Part shown: positions 8,293 through 16,246 of the stretch, in pieces | Position numbering within the stretch: position 1 is the stretch's first letter | How the letters are laid out: each line of letters begins with the position of its first letter | Source of the DNA: Billgrantia desiderata | Lineage (GTDB): Bacteria; Pseudomonadota; Gammaproteobacteria; Pseudomonadales; Halomonadaceae | Direction of reading: 5' to 3' | Assembly: GCA_011742915.1 (NCBI GenBank) | Contig: JAAQTN010000006.1 | Span: forward strand, 62,001 to 126,000 | DNA: 64,000 nucleotides | The notes under the pieces: model-generated | The model's input: only the letters and a program-made list of their open reading frames with translations | Told to the model about the DNA's origin: nothing | Database searches by the model: none | Program-made: the position numbers and the translations under genes

Positions 8293-9066
8293 ATGAGCAA
8301 TGCAACCGCTACCGTGCCACGTGTCGCCCTGGTAACGGGAACCGCCAGCGGCATCGGTGAGGCCGTGGTGCACCAGTTTCGCGAGCTCGGTCACCAGGTG
8401 CTGGCCGTGGATTTCAACGAGCAGGCCAGGGCCAAGGCCGATGCCGTGGGTGCGGCGTTCTTCCAGGCCGATCTCAGCGACGGCGAGGCGTGCAAGGCGG
8501 CCGTGGCGGAGGCGATCAAGCGTTTCGGCAAGGTCGACATCCTGGTCAACAACGCCGGAATTCAGCACGTCTCGCCGATTGAGGACTTTCCCGAGGCCAA
8601 GTGGCGCCAGATCATCGATCTGATGCTGACGGCGCCTTTCCTGCTGACCCAGGCCGTATGGCCTTCCATGCGTGAGAACGGCTGGGGGCGTATCGTCAAT
8701 ATCGCCTCGGTGCATGCCCAGGTCGCCTCGCCGGGCAAGTCGGCCTACATCAGTGCCAAGCACGGCATGATCGGGCTGACCAAGACGGCGGCGCTGGAGG
8801 GCGGCCCCCAGGGCATCACCGCCAACGCCATCTGCCCGGCCTACGTAAAGACACCGCTGGTGGAGAACCAGATCGCCGATCAGGCCCGGCTGCACAACAT
8901 GGACGAGCAGGACGTGGTCGAGCAGATCATGCTCAAGAATGCCGCGGTGAAGCGCCTGATCGATCCCGAGGAAGTGTCGGCGCTGGTGGCCTACCTGGCC
9001 TCGGATGCGGCAGGCGCGGTAACGGGCTCGAGCTGGAATATAGATCTGGGTTGGACGGCCCAGTGA
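8293..9066 (+). CDS. bdhA: 3-hydroxybutyrate dehydrogenase
   Basis: A 257-residue short-chain dehydrogenase that interconverts 3-hydroxybutyrate and acetoacetate with NAD. The cofactor motif is TGTASGIG (about residues 17-24), followed by NNAGIQH, the catalytic Ser in NIASVHAQ and the YxxxK motif in YISAKHG. IQHVSPIEDFPEAKW and AICPAYVKTPLV are distinctive of BdhA rather than FabG. Halomonads store polyhydroxybutyrate; this enzyme plus ScoAB would take its monomer to acetoacetyl-CoA. The gene ends before a large palindromic repeat shared with the convergent regA. Confidence 0.9.
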   Translation: MSNATATVPRVALVTGTASGIGEAVVHQFRELGHQVLAVDFNEQARAKADAVGAAFFQADLSDGEACKAAVAEAIKRFGKVDILVNNAGIQHVSPIEDFPEAKWRQIIDLMLTAPFLLTQAVWPSMRENGWGRIVNIASVHAQVASPGKSAYISAKHGMIGLTKTAALEGGPQGITANAICPAYVKTPLVENQIADQARLHNMDEQDVVEQIMLKNAAVKRLIDPEEVSALVAYLASDAAGAVTGSSWNIDLGWTAQ

Positions 9067-9084
9067 CATACGCTCGCGGCCTTT

Positions 9085-9259
9085 CCGGCGACAGGTCTCG
9101 TGGAGGCGCTGTGAACCCATCCCTGGGCGCTATATTTGCCCTGCTGCGCTCTCGCATCCTGCTCCGCTTGCAGGACCGGTGCTGGCCATCCATGGCCAGC
9201 CCGTTCGGAGCAGTGCTCCTCACCCCTGGCAAATAACCTCCGCTACGACCTGTCCCCGG
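9085..9259. repeat. 175-bp imperfect inverted-repeat element between bdhA and regA
   Basis: The outer arms (9085-9106 and 9237-9259) are imperfect inverted copies around a GACAGGTC/GACCTGTC core. Inside lie smaller hairpins: CCCA-TCCC-TGGG at about 9116-9127, GCTGGCCAT-CC-ATGGCCAGC at 9181-9200 (9-bp perfect stem) and GGAGCA-G-TGCTCC at about 9207-9219. The element fills the convergent gap and could end transcription from both sides. A 41-codon frame from about 9111 crosses it but looks like a by-product of the repeat. I recall similar units between other Halomonas genes, but copy number cannot be checked here. Confidence 0.65.
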
Positions 9260-9311
9260 CGCCGCTTGCCTGGGTGGCGCTAAGCCGGGGCAGGGCCTTA
9301 CTGGACTAGAA

Positions 9312-9851
9312 CTACCGCCGCACCGGCCGCTTCTGCAGCTTGCGTTGCAGGGTGCGGCGGTGCATGCCCAGGGCGCGGGCGGTGGCGGAGATGTTGCCGT
9401 CGTGCTCCTGCAACACCTTCTGGATGTGCTCCCAGGCGATGCGGTTGATCGAGGGCGGCGATTCCGCCACCTCGGCATCCGGATCGCCCTGCTGCTGGTC
9501 GAGGGCAGCGAGGATCTCGTCGGCATCGGCCGGTTTGCACAGGTAGTTGACGGCGCCGAGCTTGATCGCTTCCACGGCGGTGGCGATGCTCGAGTAGCCC
9601 GTCAGCACCACGATGCGGCAGTTGGGTACGGCATCGAGCAGCTCGGGCAGCAGCTTCAGTCCCGAGCTGTGCTCCAGCTTGAGGTCCAGGGTGGCCAGCT
9701 CGGGGCGGTGGCGGCGGGCCAGGCTCAGCGCCTGCTCCGCGTCGTGGGCCACCAGCACCTCGTATCCGCGCCTGCCCAGGGCGCGTGACAGCACGTGACA
9801 GAACATTTCATCGTCATCGACGATCAGCAGGCGTGTTTCGGCGTCTTGCAT
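9312..9851 (-). CDS. regA: Redox response regulator RegA/PrrA/RoxR family
   Basis: A 179-residue response regulator. The receiver domain (about residues 6-120) has the acidic pair near D12-D14, the phospho-acceptor D56 in TLDLKLE and the conserved Lys in LCKPAD. The C-terminal Fis-type helix-turn-helix (about 135-175) ends with ISATARALGMHRRTLQRKLQK, a sequence characteristic of RegA/ActR/PrrA. These regulators activate or repress respiratory and redox genes. Its sensor kinase lies immediately upstream, the stop-to-start gap being about 14 bases, so the two form an operon. Confidence 0.9.
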   Translation of the reverse strand: MQDAETRLLIVDDDEMFCHVLSRALGRRGYEVLVAHDAEQALSLARRHRPELATLDLKLEHSSGLKLLPELLDAVPNCRIVVLTGYSSIATAVEAIKLGAVNYLCKPADADEILAALDQQQGDPDAEVAESPPSINRIAWEHIQKVLQEHDGNISATARALGMHRRTLQRKLQKRPVRR

Positions 9852-9865
9852 GGCGTCCTCGTCGC

Positions 9866-11131
9866 TCAGGGCTCGCTGTGCGGCAGGATCACTTCGGTCA
9901 GCGTTCCCCCGTCAGGATGATTATACAGACTTACGCCGCCGCCGAAGCGGTTGATGGTGGCGTGGGTCAGGAACAGGCCGATGCCCAGCCCCTTGCTCTT
10001 GGTCGAAACGAAAGTCTCGCCCAACTGGTCGGCGATCTCCAGGCTGACGCCGGGCCCATGGTCGCGAATGTCGATGATCGCCTCGTCGTCGTTCCAGTCG
10101 AGGCGAATGCTGACGTCGTCGGGGTTGGCGTCGGCAGCGTTGTTGAGCAGATTGGTGATGGCCTGATCCAGCGTGGTGTCGACCTTGAGCCAGGGCGTGC
10201 CGCGCTGCTCGGCGATCTCCAGACGGTGGCTGACGTCGGGGCGCAGCACCAGCCAGCGCTGCACGACGCCCTTAAGCCACTCCCGGGCATCGCACACCTC
10301 GGGTTCGGCCATGCGCCTGCGGTCGGTGCTTTCCACCAGGTGGCGCAGGCGCGACTTGCACACGTCGACCTGGCGGCGCAGCAGCTCGATGTCCTCGGTC
10401 AGTTCGGGATCGTCCTTGGCGCTTTCACGCATCTCGCTGAGCAGCACCGCCATCGTCGACAGTGGTGTGCCCAGCTCATGGGCGGTGCCGGCGGCCTGAG
10501 TGGCCACCGCCACGATCTGCTCGTTGCGCAGCGCCGCTTCGCGGGTCTGGGAGAGGGCCTGCTCACGGCTGCGCAGGGCGTGGGCCATCTTGTAGATGAA
10601 GAAGGTCACCAGGCCCGCGGAGAGACCGAAGTTGATCCACATGCCGAGGATGTGGAGATTGACCCCGACGGCGTCGTAGTAGTGGGCGAACTGGGGCACC
10701 GGGTGATAGACCCACATCAGCAGCGTGTACGACCCCATGGCGGCGCTGGCGATGATCCAGGCGTAGCGCCAGGGCAGGGTGGCGGCGGCGATGGTGACCG
10801 GCACCAGGTAGTAGTTGATGAAGGGGTTGCTGGAGCCGCCGGTGAGATAGAACAGCAGGGTCAGGCCGACGGTGTCGGCCAGCAGATGCAGCACGTACTC
10901 GGTGTGGCTGACCGCCCACTGGCGGCCCAGGCGCCACCAGGTGAAGAGGTTGACCAGCCCCATGCAGACGATCACCCCGATCACCGCCGCCACTTCGATC
11001 TCGAAATGCAGCAGCTCGACGCCGACGATGGTGGCGATCAGAAAGCCGGTCCAGGTAATGCCGCGCACCAGGGTCAGGCGCACCAGGTTGCGGCTGGGGG
11101 TGGATAGCGGCAGGGGCGGGGCGGTTGGCAT
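9866..11131 (-). CDS. regB: Redox sensor histidine kinase RegB/PrrB family
   Basis: A 421-residue membrane kinase. About six hydrophobic segments fill residues 20-180, including the quinone-linked redox box GGSSNPF (98-104). The H-box GTAHELGTPLSTM places the phospho-acceptor at H218. C258 in VDVCKSRLRHL lies where RegB proteins have their redox-active Cys. N and G boxes (NLLNNAADANPDD, DHGPGVS, GLGIGLFL) follow. The ATG at 11131 has GGAG 5 bases upstream; an ATG at 11158 would add nine residues. It phosphorylates RegA in response to the state of the respiratory chain. Confidence 0.9.
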   Translation of the reverse strand: MPTAPPLPLSTPSRNLVRLTLVRGITWTGFLIATIVGVELLHFEIEVAAVIGVIVCMGLVNLFTWWRLGRQWAVSHTEYVLHLLADTVGLTLLFYLTGGSSNPFINYYLVPVTIAAATLPWRYAWIIASAAMGSYTLLMWVYHPVPQFAHYYDAVGVNLHILGMWINFGLSAGLVTFFIYKMAHALRSREQALSQTREAALRNEQIVAVATQAAGTAHELGTPLSTMAVLLSEMRESAKDDPELTEDIELLRRQVDVCKSRLRHLVESTDRRRMAEPEVCDAREWLKGVVQRWLVLRPDVSHRLEIAEQRGTPWLKVDTTLDQAITNLLNNAADANPDDVSIRLDWNDDEAIIDIRDHGPGVSLEIADQLGETFVSTKSKGLGIGLFLTHATINRFGGGVSLYNHPDGGTLTEVILPHSEP

Positions 11132-11311
11132 GGGGGCTCCAGCGAAGAATCCGCCCACATGATACCTTGTCGTGCCCCCGGGCGGGCAGAATGGACGGCC
11201 TTGGCATGAGCTTTCGACGCCGCTGCCCTACAACTGCGCGGGGCAAAGCCGTAGAATGCGCCCACTGCTCATTCACGCACCGCTGGGTGCCTCAAGACGA
11301 ATTCGAGACTG

Positions 11312-12901
11312 ATGTCAGACGCCGATCTGGCCCGCGAAGTCGGGCTGCGTAGAACCTTTGCGATCATCTCGCACCCCGACGCGGGCAAGACCACCATCAC
11401 CGAGAAGATGCTGCTGTTCGGAAACGCCATCCAGCTCGCCGGCTCGGTGAAGAGCAAGCGCAACGACCGCCACGCCACCTCCGACTGGATGAAGATGGAG
11501 CAGGAGCGGGGCATCTCCGTGACCACCTCGGTGATGCAGTTCCCCTACGGCGGGCGCATGGTCAATCTGCTCGACACCCCGGGTCACGAGGACTTCTCCG
11601 AGGATACCTACCGCACGCTGACGGCGGTGGACTCGGCGCTGATGGTCATCGACGGCGCCAAGGGCGTCGAGGAGCGCACCATCAAGCTGATGGAGGTGTG
11701 CCGTCTGCGTACCACGCCGATCCTCACCTTCGTCAACAAGATGGACCGCGACATCCGCGATCCCATCGAGGTGATGGACGAGGTGGAGACGGTGCTCGAC
11801 ATCCAGTGTGCGCCGATGACCTGGCCGATCGGCATGGGGCGTCACTTCAAGGGGGTCTATCACCTCTACAACGACGTGATTCACCTCTACACCCAGGGTC
11901 AGGGCAGCCGCATCCCCGACGACAAGCGCATCGAGGGGCTCGACAACCCCGAGGTGGACGTGGTGCTCGGCGCGGAAGCGGCCGAGGAGCTACGCATGGA
12001 GGTGGAGCTGGTGCGCGGCGCCTCCCATGAGTTCGATCTCGAGGCCTATCGCCGCGGCGAGCTCACGCCGGTCTATTTCGGTACCGCCATGGGCAACTTC
12101 GGCGTACGCGAGATGCTCGACGGCTTCGTCGAGTATGCGCCGCCGCCGCAGCCCCGCGAGACCGATACGCGCACCGTCGAGGCCAACGACAGCCGCTTCA
12201 CCGGCTTCGTGTTCAAGATCCAGGCCAACATGGACCCCAAGCATCGCGACCGCATCGCCTTCCTGCGGGTCTGCTCGGGCAAGTACGAGAAGAACATGAA
12301 GATGCGCCACGTGCGTATCGGCAAGGACGTCAAGATCGCCGACGCCCTGACTTTCATGGCCTCCGACCGCGCCCACGTCGAGGAGGCCTGGCCCGGCGAC
12401 ATCATCGGCCTGCACAACCACGGCACCATCCAGATCGGCGATACCTTCACCATGGGCGAGGACATGCGCTTCACCGGCATTCCGCACTTCGCCCCGGAGC
12501 TGTTCAAGCGCGTGCAGCTGAAGGATCCGCTGAAGCTCAAGGCGCTGCAGAAGGGCCTGCAGCAGCTCTCCGAAGAGGGCGCGACCCAGCTGTTCCAGCC
12601 GCTGGACAACAACGACCTGATCCTCGGCGCCGTCGGCACCCTGCAGTTCGACGTGGTCGCTCACCGGCTCAAGGAGGAGTACAAGGTCGACTGCGTCTAC
12701 GAGCCGGTCAACGTGCAGACCGCGCGCTGGATCTACTGCGACGACGCCAAGAAGCTCGAGGAGTTCAAGCGCAAGGCGAGCGCCAACCTGGCGCTGGATG
12801 GCGGTGGCTACCTGACCTACATTGCACCAACGAGGGTCAACCTGCAGATGACCCAGGAACGCTGGCCGGAGATCCGTTTCGCGGCTACCCGGGAGCACTG
12901 A
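11312..12901 (+). CDS. prfC: Peptide chain release factor 3
   Basis: A 529-residue GTPase, the usual RF3 length. The P-loop is HPDAGKTT (21-28), followed by the G2 region [17 protein letters not shown]3 DTPGHEDF and G4 NKMDRD. RF3 recycles RF1 and RF2 from the ribosome after peptide release and edits miscoded peptides. It is divergent from regB with a 180-base gap and is followed 47 bases later by mscL on the same strand. Confidence 0.96.
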   Translation: MSDADLAREVGLRRTFAIISHPDAGKTTITEKMLLFGNAIQLAGSVKSKRNDRHATSDWMKMEQERGISVTTSVMQFPYGGRMVNLLDTPGHEDFSEDTYRTLTAVDSALMVIDGAKGVEERTIKLMEVCRLRTTPILTFVNKMDRDIRDPIEVMDEVETVLDIQCAPMTWPIGMGRHFKGVYHLYNDVIHLYTQGQGSRIPDDKRIEGLDNPEVDVVLGAEAAEELRMEVELVRGASHEFDLEAYRRGELTPVYFGTAMGNFGVREMLDGFVEYAPPPQPRETDTRTVEANDSRFTGFVFKIQANMDPKHRDRIAFLRVCSGKYEKNMKMRHVRIGKDVKIADALTFMASDRAHVEEAWPGDIIGLHNHGTIQIGDTFTMGEDMRFTGIPHFAPELFKRVQLKDPLKLKALQKGLQQLSEEGATQLFQPLDNNDLILGAVGTLQFDVVAHRLKEEYKVDCVYEPVNVQTARWIYCDDAKKLEEFKRKASANLALDGGGYLTYIAPTRVNLQMTQERWPEIRFAATREH

Positions 12902-12948
12902 GTCAACGCTGTTCGGGCGGCGTTTCCCCGCCGCATAGGGGGGGTACC

Positions 12949-13437
12949 ATGGCGTCGAAGATGTTGAAGGAGTTCCGCGAGTTCGCGGTCAAGGGCAATG
13001 TGGTCGACATGGCGGTGGGTATCATCATCGGCGCCGCCTTCACCTCCATCGTCAACAGTCTGGTGAGTGATGTCTTCACCCCGCTGATCGGCCTGGCGAC
13101 CGGCGGGATGAATTTCGCCAACCAGTTCCTGGTGCTGCGTGACGGGCCGGATGGCGGGATCTACCATACTCTCGAGCAGGCTCAGGCGGCGGGGGCGGTA
13201 ACCCTGAACTACGGCCTGTTCTTCAATGCGATGCTCTCTTTTCTGATCGTCGCCTTTGCCACCTTCCTGTTGATCCGCAACATCAACCGGCTCAAGAATC
13301 TGGCCTATCCGCAGGAGACGGCGGCGGCGCCGACGGTAAAGGAGTGTCCTTACTGCCTGAGCAAGATCCCGCTGCCGGCCACGCGCTGCCCGGCCTGTAC
13401 ATCGCAGCTGCCTGCCACCCAGCCCGCGCCGGAGTGA
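12949..13437 (+). CDS. mscL: Large-conductance mechanosensitive channel with C-terminal zinc ribbon
   Basis: A 162-residue MscL, longer than the usual about 136. The N-terminal MLKEFREFAVKGNVVDMAVG, the pore-lining first membrane helix (about residues 14-45) and the second helix (about 86-108) are normal. The channel opens when membrane tension rises after hypo-osmotic shock, a natural partner for ectoine-based osmoadaptation. Instead of the ordinary charged helical bundle the C-terminus carries two CxxC pairs (CPYC and CPAC, about residues 131-150) forming a rubredoxin-like zinc ribbon. It follows prfC. Confidence 0.93.
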   Translation: MASKMLKEFREFAVKGNVVDMAVGIIIGAAFTSIVNSLVSDVFTPLIGLATGGMNFANQFLVLRDGPDGGIYHTLEQAQAAGAVTLNYGLFFNAMLSFLIVAFATFLLIRNINRLKNLAYPQETAAAPTVKECPYCLSKIPLPATRCPACTSQLPATQPAPE

Positions 13438-13483
13438 CTCGGGCGCCGGCGTGGCCTCTGCCGCGCAAGGGAGTACGACACGG

Positions 13484-14263
13484 ATGTTGATAGATGCCCA
13501 CTGCCACCTCGACTTCGAGGCCTTCGACGACGACCGCGAGGCGATGTTCGAACGTGCCAGGGCGGCCGGTGTCGGCCATTTCCTGGTGCCGGGCACGACC
13601 CGTGAGAGGTGGCCCGCCGTGCTGGCGCTGGGCGAGCGTGACGACGTGCACGTCAGCCTGGGGCTGCACCCCTACTTCATGCACGAACACGGCGCAGGCG
13701 ACGTCGAGGCACTGGCTCGCTTGCTGGATGAGCACCCCGAGGTGCGGGCGCTGGGCGAGTGCGGTATCGATGCGCGCTTCGAGGAGACCCTCGACGACCA
13801 GTGGCAGCTGTTCGATGCCCAGCTGCGTCTGGCCAAGGCGCGCCGTCTGCCGGTGGTGATCCACTGCGTGCATGCCAACGACAAGGTCTCCAAGCGCCTG
13901 CGCCAGCTCGATCTGCCGGCGGGCGGCTTGATTCACGCCTTCGCCGGCTCGCCGGACCAGGCCTGGAAGTTCCTCGATCTCGGCTTCGTGGTGGGGCTGG
14001 GCGGTGCAGTCACCTACGAGCGCGCCCAGCGCCTGTGGCGGGCGGTGAAGAGCCTGCCCGAGGACGGCTTCGTGCTGGAGACCGACAGCCCCGACATGCC
14101 GCTGTGCGGCTACCAGGGGCAGCGCAACGAGCCTGCCCGAATCGTTCAGGTGTGCGAGATGGTGGCCAAGCTGCGTGGCGAGACGTCCGAGTTGGTCGCC
14201 GCACAGAGCACGGCGACCGCCGGGCGAGTCTTCGGCTTGGACCTGGGCGAGGGTGTGGCTTAG
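13484..14263 (+). CDS. yjjV: TatD-family metal-dependent hydrolase (YjjV-like)
   Basis: A 259-residue TIM-barrel hydrolase. Metal ligands are visible as DAHCHLDF (residues 4-11), the central GECGID near 96, the His of VIHCVHAND near 127, HAFAGSPDQ near 153 and the ETDSPDMPL near 205. TatD-family proteins act as 3'-5' nucleases or deoxyribonucleases; the SLGLHPYF and CGYQGQRNEP motifs resemble the YjjV branch more than TatD itself. The start ATG has an AAGGGA about 10 bases upstream. The end overlaps convergent ygfZ by 4 bases. Confidence 0.86.
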   Translation: MLIDAHCHLDFEAFDDDREAMFERARAAGVGHFLVPGTTRERWPAVLALGERDDVHVSLGLHPYFMHEHGAGDVEALARLLDEHPEVRALGECGIDARFEETLDDQWQLFDAQLRLAKARRLPVVIHCVHANDKVSKRLRQLDLPAGGLIHAFAGSPDQAWKFLDLGFVVGLGGAVTYERAQRLWRAVKSLPEDGFVLETDSPDMPLCGYQGQRNEPARIVQVCEMVAKLRGETSELVAAQSTATAGRVFGLDLGEGVA

Positions 14264-15300
14264 GCGCCGGCCTGGGCCAGACTCTCCGGATCGAGCCTTT
14301 CAATCGGGTAGGGCAGAGGCAGCGGGGTCACGCTCCTGCCCTCTATGCTGAGCGGGCCCATCTCCTCGCGGGTGGTGAGCACGGCGAGCAGCTCGACGCC
14401 ACCCTTGTTATCGCGCTCCGCAGCGATCACCTCGCCAGCGTTCTTGCCATTCTCGTCGACGATGGTGCTGCCCAGTTCCGGCAACGGCTCACCCTCGAGC
14501 CGACAGTAGGCCAGACGCTTCTTCACCTGGCCGCGGAAATGCGCACGAGCCACCACTTCCTGACCGGTATAGCAGCCCTTCTTGAAGCTGATGCCACCCA
14601 GCGCCTCCCAGTTGATCATCTGCGGTAGCAGGGCGTCCTGGTGGGCGGCGGTGAGCCAGGCGAGCCCGGCCCGTATGTCCTGCAGGCACCACTCGGCGTT
14701 GCCGACCAGGGGCGCTTCTTCGGCCAAGGCGCTGGCCGTTGCGGCGGCCTGCTCCCGGGGCAGGCAGATCAACACGCGTGGCTGCGGTCCGGGATGAGCC
14801 AGCAGCTGGCGCTCCGCGTCGCCGGCCTGGTGCCAGAGGCTGGGGGCTGCAATGTCGAGATGCCTGGCCGCGACGGCCGCTGCGTCGGCGCCGATCAAGC
14901 CCAGCAGGGCCAGGTCGTCGCGAACGCTGAGCTCGCTCTTGTAGAACGGGGCGAATTTCTTCAGGTGATCGCGCAGCGGCTCCACCAGGTCACGGTGCAG
15001 GATCAGACGGTAGCGCTCGGGGCTGACGCGCAGCAGTTGGGCGTTGGCCAGCATGCGCCCCTTGGCATTGCAGAAGCAGGTCAAGGGAGCGAAGCCGCCC
15101 TTGGCCAGCTCGACCTGAGCGCTGGTCTGTCCCTGCAGCAACTTGTCGGCACCCGTGCCGACCACGTCGAGTACGGCGAGGTGGACGAGCGGTGTCACCT
15201 TGACCTTCGCCGCGGCCCGATGGCCCGGCTCGCCGACCTCGAACTCGACCCGTGAATCGCTCGTACGGCGCCCCTCCAGGGCAGTTGTCCAATCACTCAT
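14260..15300 (-). CDS. ygfZ: YgfZ/GcvT-family folate-binding protein
   Basis: A 346-residue protein with the diagnostic KGCYTGQE motif (in GGISFKKGCYTGQEVVARAHFRG, about residue 240), whose Cys is essential in E. coli YgfZ. It binds tetrahydrofolate and helps assemble or repair certain [4Fe-4S] enzymes, including the tRNA-modifying MiaB. The N-terminal half holds the GcvT-like fold with LVHLAVLDVVGTGADKLLQG. It is divergent from the HMA-like/osmC pair and converges on yjjV. Confidence 0.9.
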   Translation of the reverse strand: MSDWTTALEGRRTSDSRVEFEVGEPGHRAAAKVKVTPLVHLAVLDVVGTGADKLLQGQTSAQVELAKGGFAPLTCFCNAKGRMLANAQLLRVSPERYRLILHRDLVEPLRDHLKKFAPFYKSELSVRDDLALLGLIGADAAAVAARHLDIAAPSLWHQAGDAERQLLAHPGPQPRVLICLPREQAAATASALAEEAPLVGNAEWCLQDIRAGLAWLTAAHQDALLPQMINWEALGGISFKKGCYTGQEVVARAHFRGQVKKRLAYCRLEGEPLPELGSTIVDENGKNAGEVIAAERDNKGGVELLAVLTTREEMGPLSIEGRSVTPLPLPYPIERLDPESLAQAGA

Positions 15301-15437
15301 TATGCCTGTGGCTCCAGGTCGTCATGTCGGGGATATATCGTCGGTATGCGGGCGGCGAGGGCAGATTGCAAGCGGTGTCGCACCGCAACGCTCATGTTAG
15401 ACTGCTTATTACCTTATTCCACGGTAGGGAGTCATGC

Positions 15438-15635
15438 ATGCCGCATCAGTCGCTCGATTTCACCGGTGTGGAAAACGCCGAGCAGGTGAATCGCATCACC
15501 ACCGCCCTGATGATGGTGGATGGGGTAGAGAGCGCCGAGGTGGGGCGCCACGGTGCCGAGGTGGAAGGTTGCGTCAGTCGCGAGGCGCTGATCCGTGCCG
15601 TCGAGGCGCTCAAGCTGCCCATCCAGGTCAAGTAG
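15438..15635 (+). CDS. Small HMA-like domain protein without CxxC
   Basis: A 65-residue protein with the length and rhythm of a heavy-metal-associated (CopZ/MerP-like) domain: an early beta strand, a VNRITTALMMVDGVESAEV helix-strand block, and a final ALIRAVEALKLPI helix. It has a single Cys (in EGCVSREA) and lacks the CxxC metal motif, so metal binding is doubtful. The second ATG of ATGCATG was chosen; AGGGAG lies 8 bases upstream of it. It sits 43 bases before the OsmC gene, probably in one transcript. No precise function can be assigned. Confidence 0.65.
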   Translation: MPHQSLDFTGVENAEQVNRITTALMMVDGVESAEVGRHGAEVEGCVSREALIRAVEALKLPIQVK

Positions 15636-15678
15636 CCCCATCCAGCCGCACCCATCCAGCTTCAGAGCGGAGCGTATA

Positions 15679-16098
15679 ATGAAAGAGACCATCGAAATCG
15701 TCAGCGAGCGGAATCGTATCTTGCGCCAGCGGGTGCGGATAGCGGGCTTCGAGGATCTTTATGTCGACGTGCCCAAGGCCTTCGGCGGCGAGGAGAGCGC
15801 CCCTGACCCCCACGACTACTTCGATCTCTCGCTCGGGGCCTGCAAGGCGATCACGGCGCAGATGTACGCCCAGCGCAAGCAGTGGCCGCTGGAGGGCGTC
15901 AGCGTCTGGGTCAATCGCGACGTCAGCGAGGAACACAAGGGCATTTACCGACTCGAAGTGGTGATGACCTTTCACGGCATCGAGGACGAGGCGCAGCGTC
16001 TGCGGCTGGAGGAGATCAGCCACAAGTGCCCCATCCACCGCCTCATGACCAGTGCCACCGTGGAAGTCACCACGCGCAGTACCGTCGACGCGGCATGA
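15679..16098 (+). CDS. OsmC-family peroxiredoxin-like protein
   Basis: A 139-residue OsmC-superfamily protein. Dimeric family members reduce organic hydroperoxides with two Cys; here C51 in LSLGACKAITAQMYAQRK and the second in SHKCPIHRLM (about residue 116) occupy the expected positions. The Glu-rich strand FGGEESAPDPHDY precedes the first helix. It is probably co-transcribed with the HMA-like gene and lies before uvrB, with 148 bases between. It may be an OsmC-like YhfA relative rather than a classical Ohr; the substrate is unknown. Confidence 0.82.
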   Translation: MKETIEIVSERNRILRQRVRIAGFEDLYVDVPKAFGGEESAPDPHDYFDLSLGACKAITAQMYAQRKQWPLEGVSVWVNRDVSEEHKGIYRLEVVMTFHGIEDEAQRLRLEEISHKCPIHRLMTSATVEVTTRSTVDAA

Positions 16099-16246
16099 TG
16101 GCCGCCACGCTCCTATACTCACGGAGCTGCAGTACCGAGACGTGCTACTGATGCACGGTCTTGATGCATGGACCGGATGCACGGACCAAGACGAACCACT
16201 GAGACAGCAGGCGCCCCAGGGCGCCTGATGCATGCCTGGAGTCGCG

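Noticed and set aside
9111..9236. Short 41-codon ORF between bdhA and regA
   Set aside because: It lies wholly inside the palindromic repeat and has no ribosome site or similarity I can name.
16100..16246. SOS (LexA) box before uvrB
   Set aside because: No CTGT-N8-ACAG pattern found; only a GCGCC hairpin near 16211-16226.
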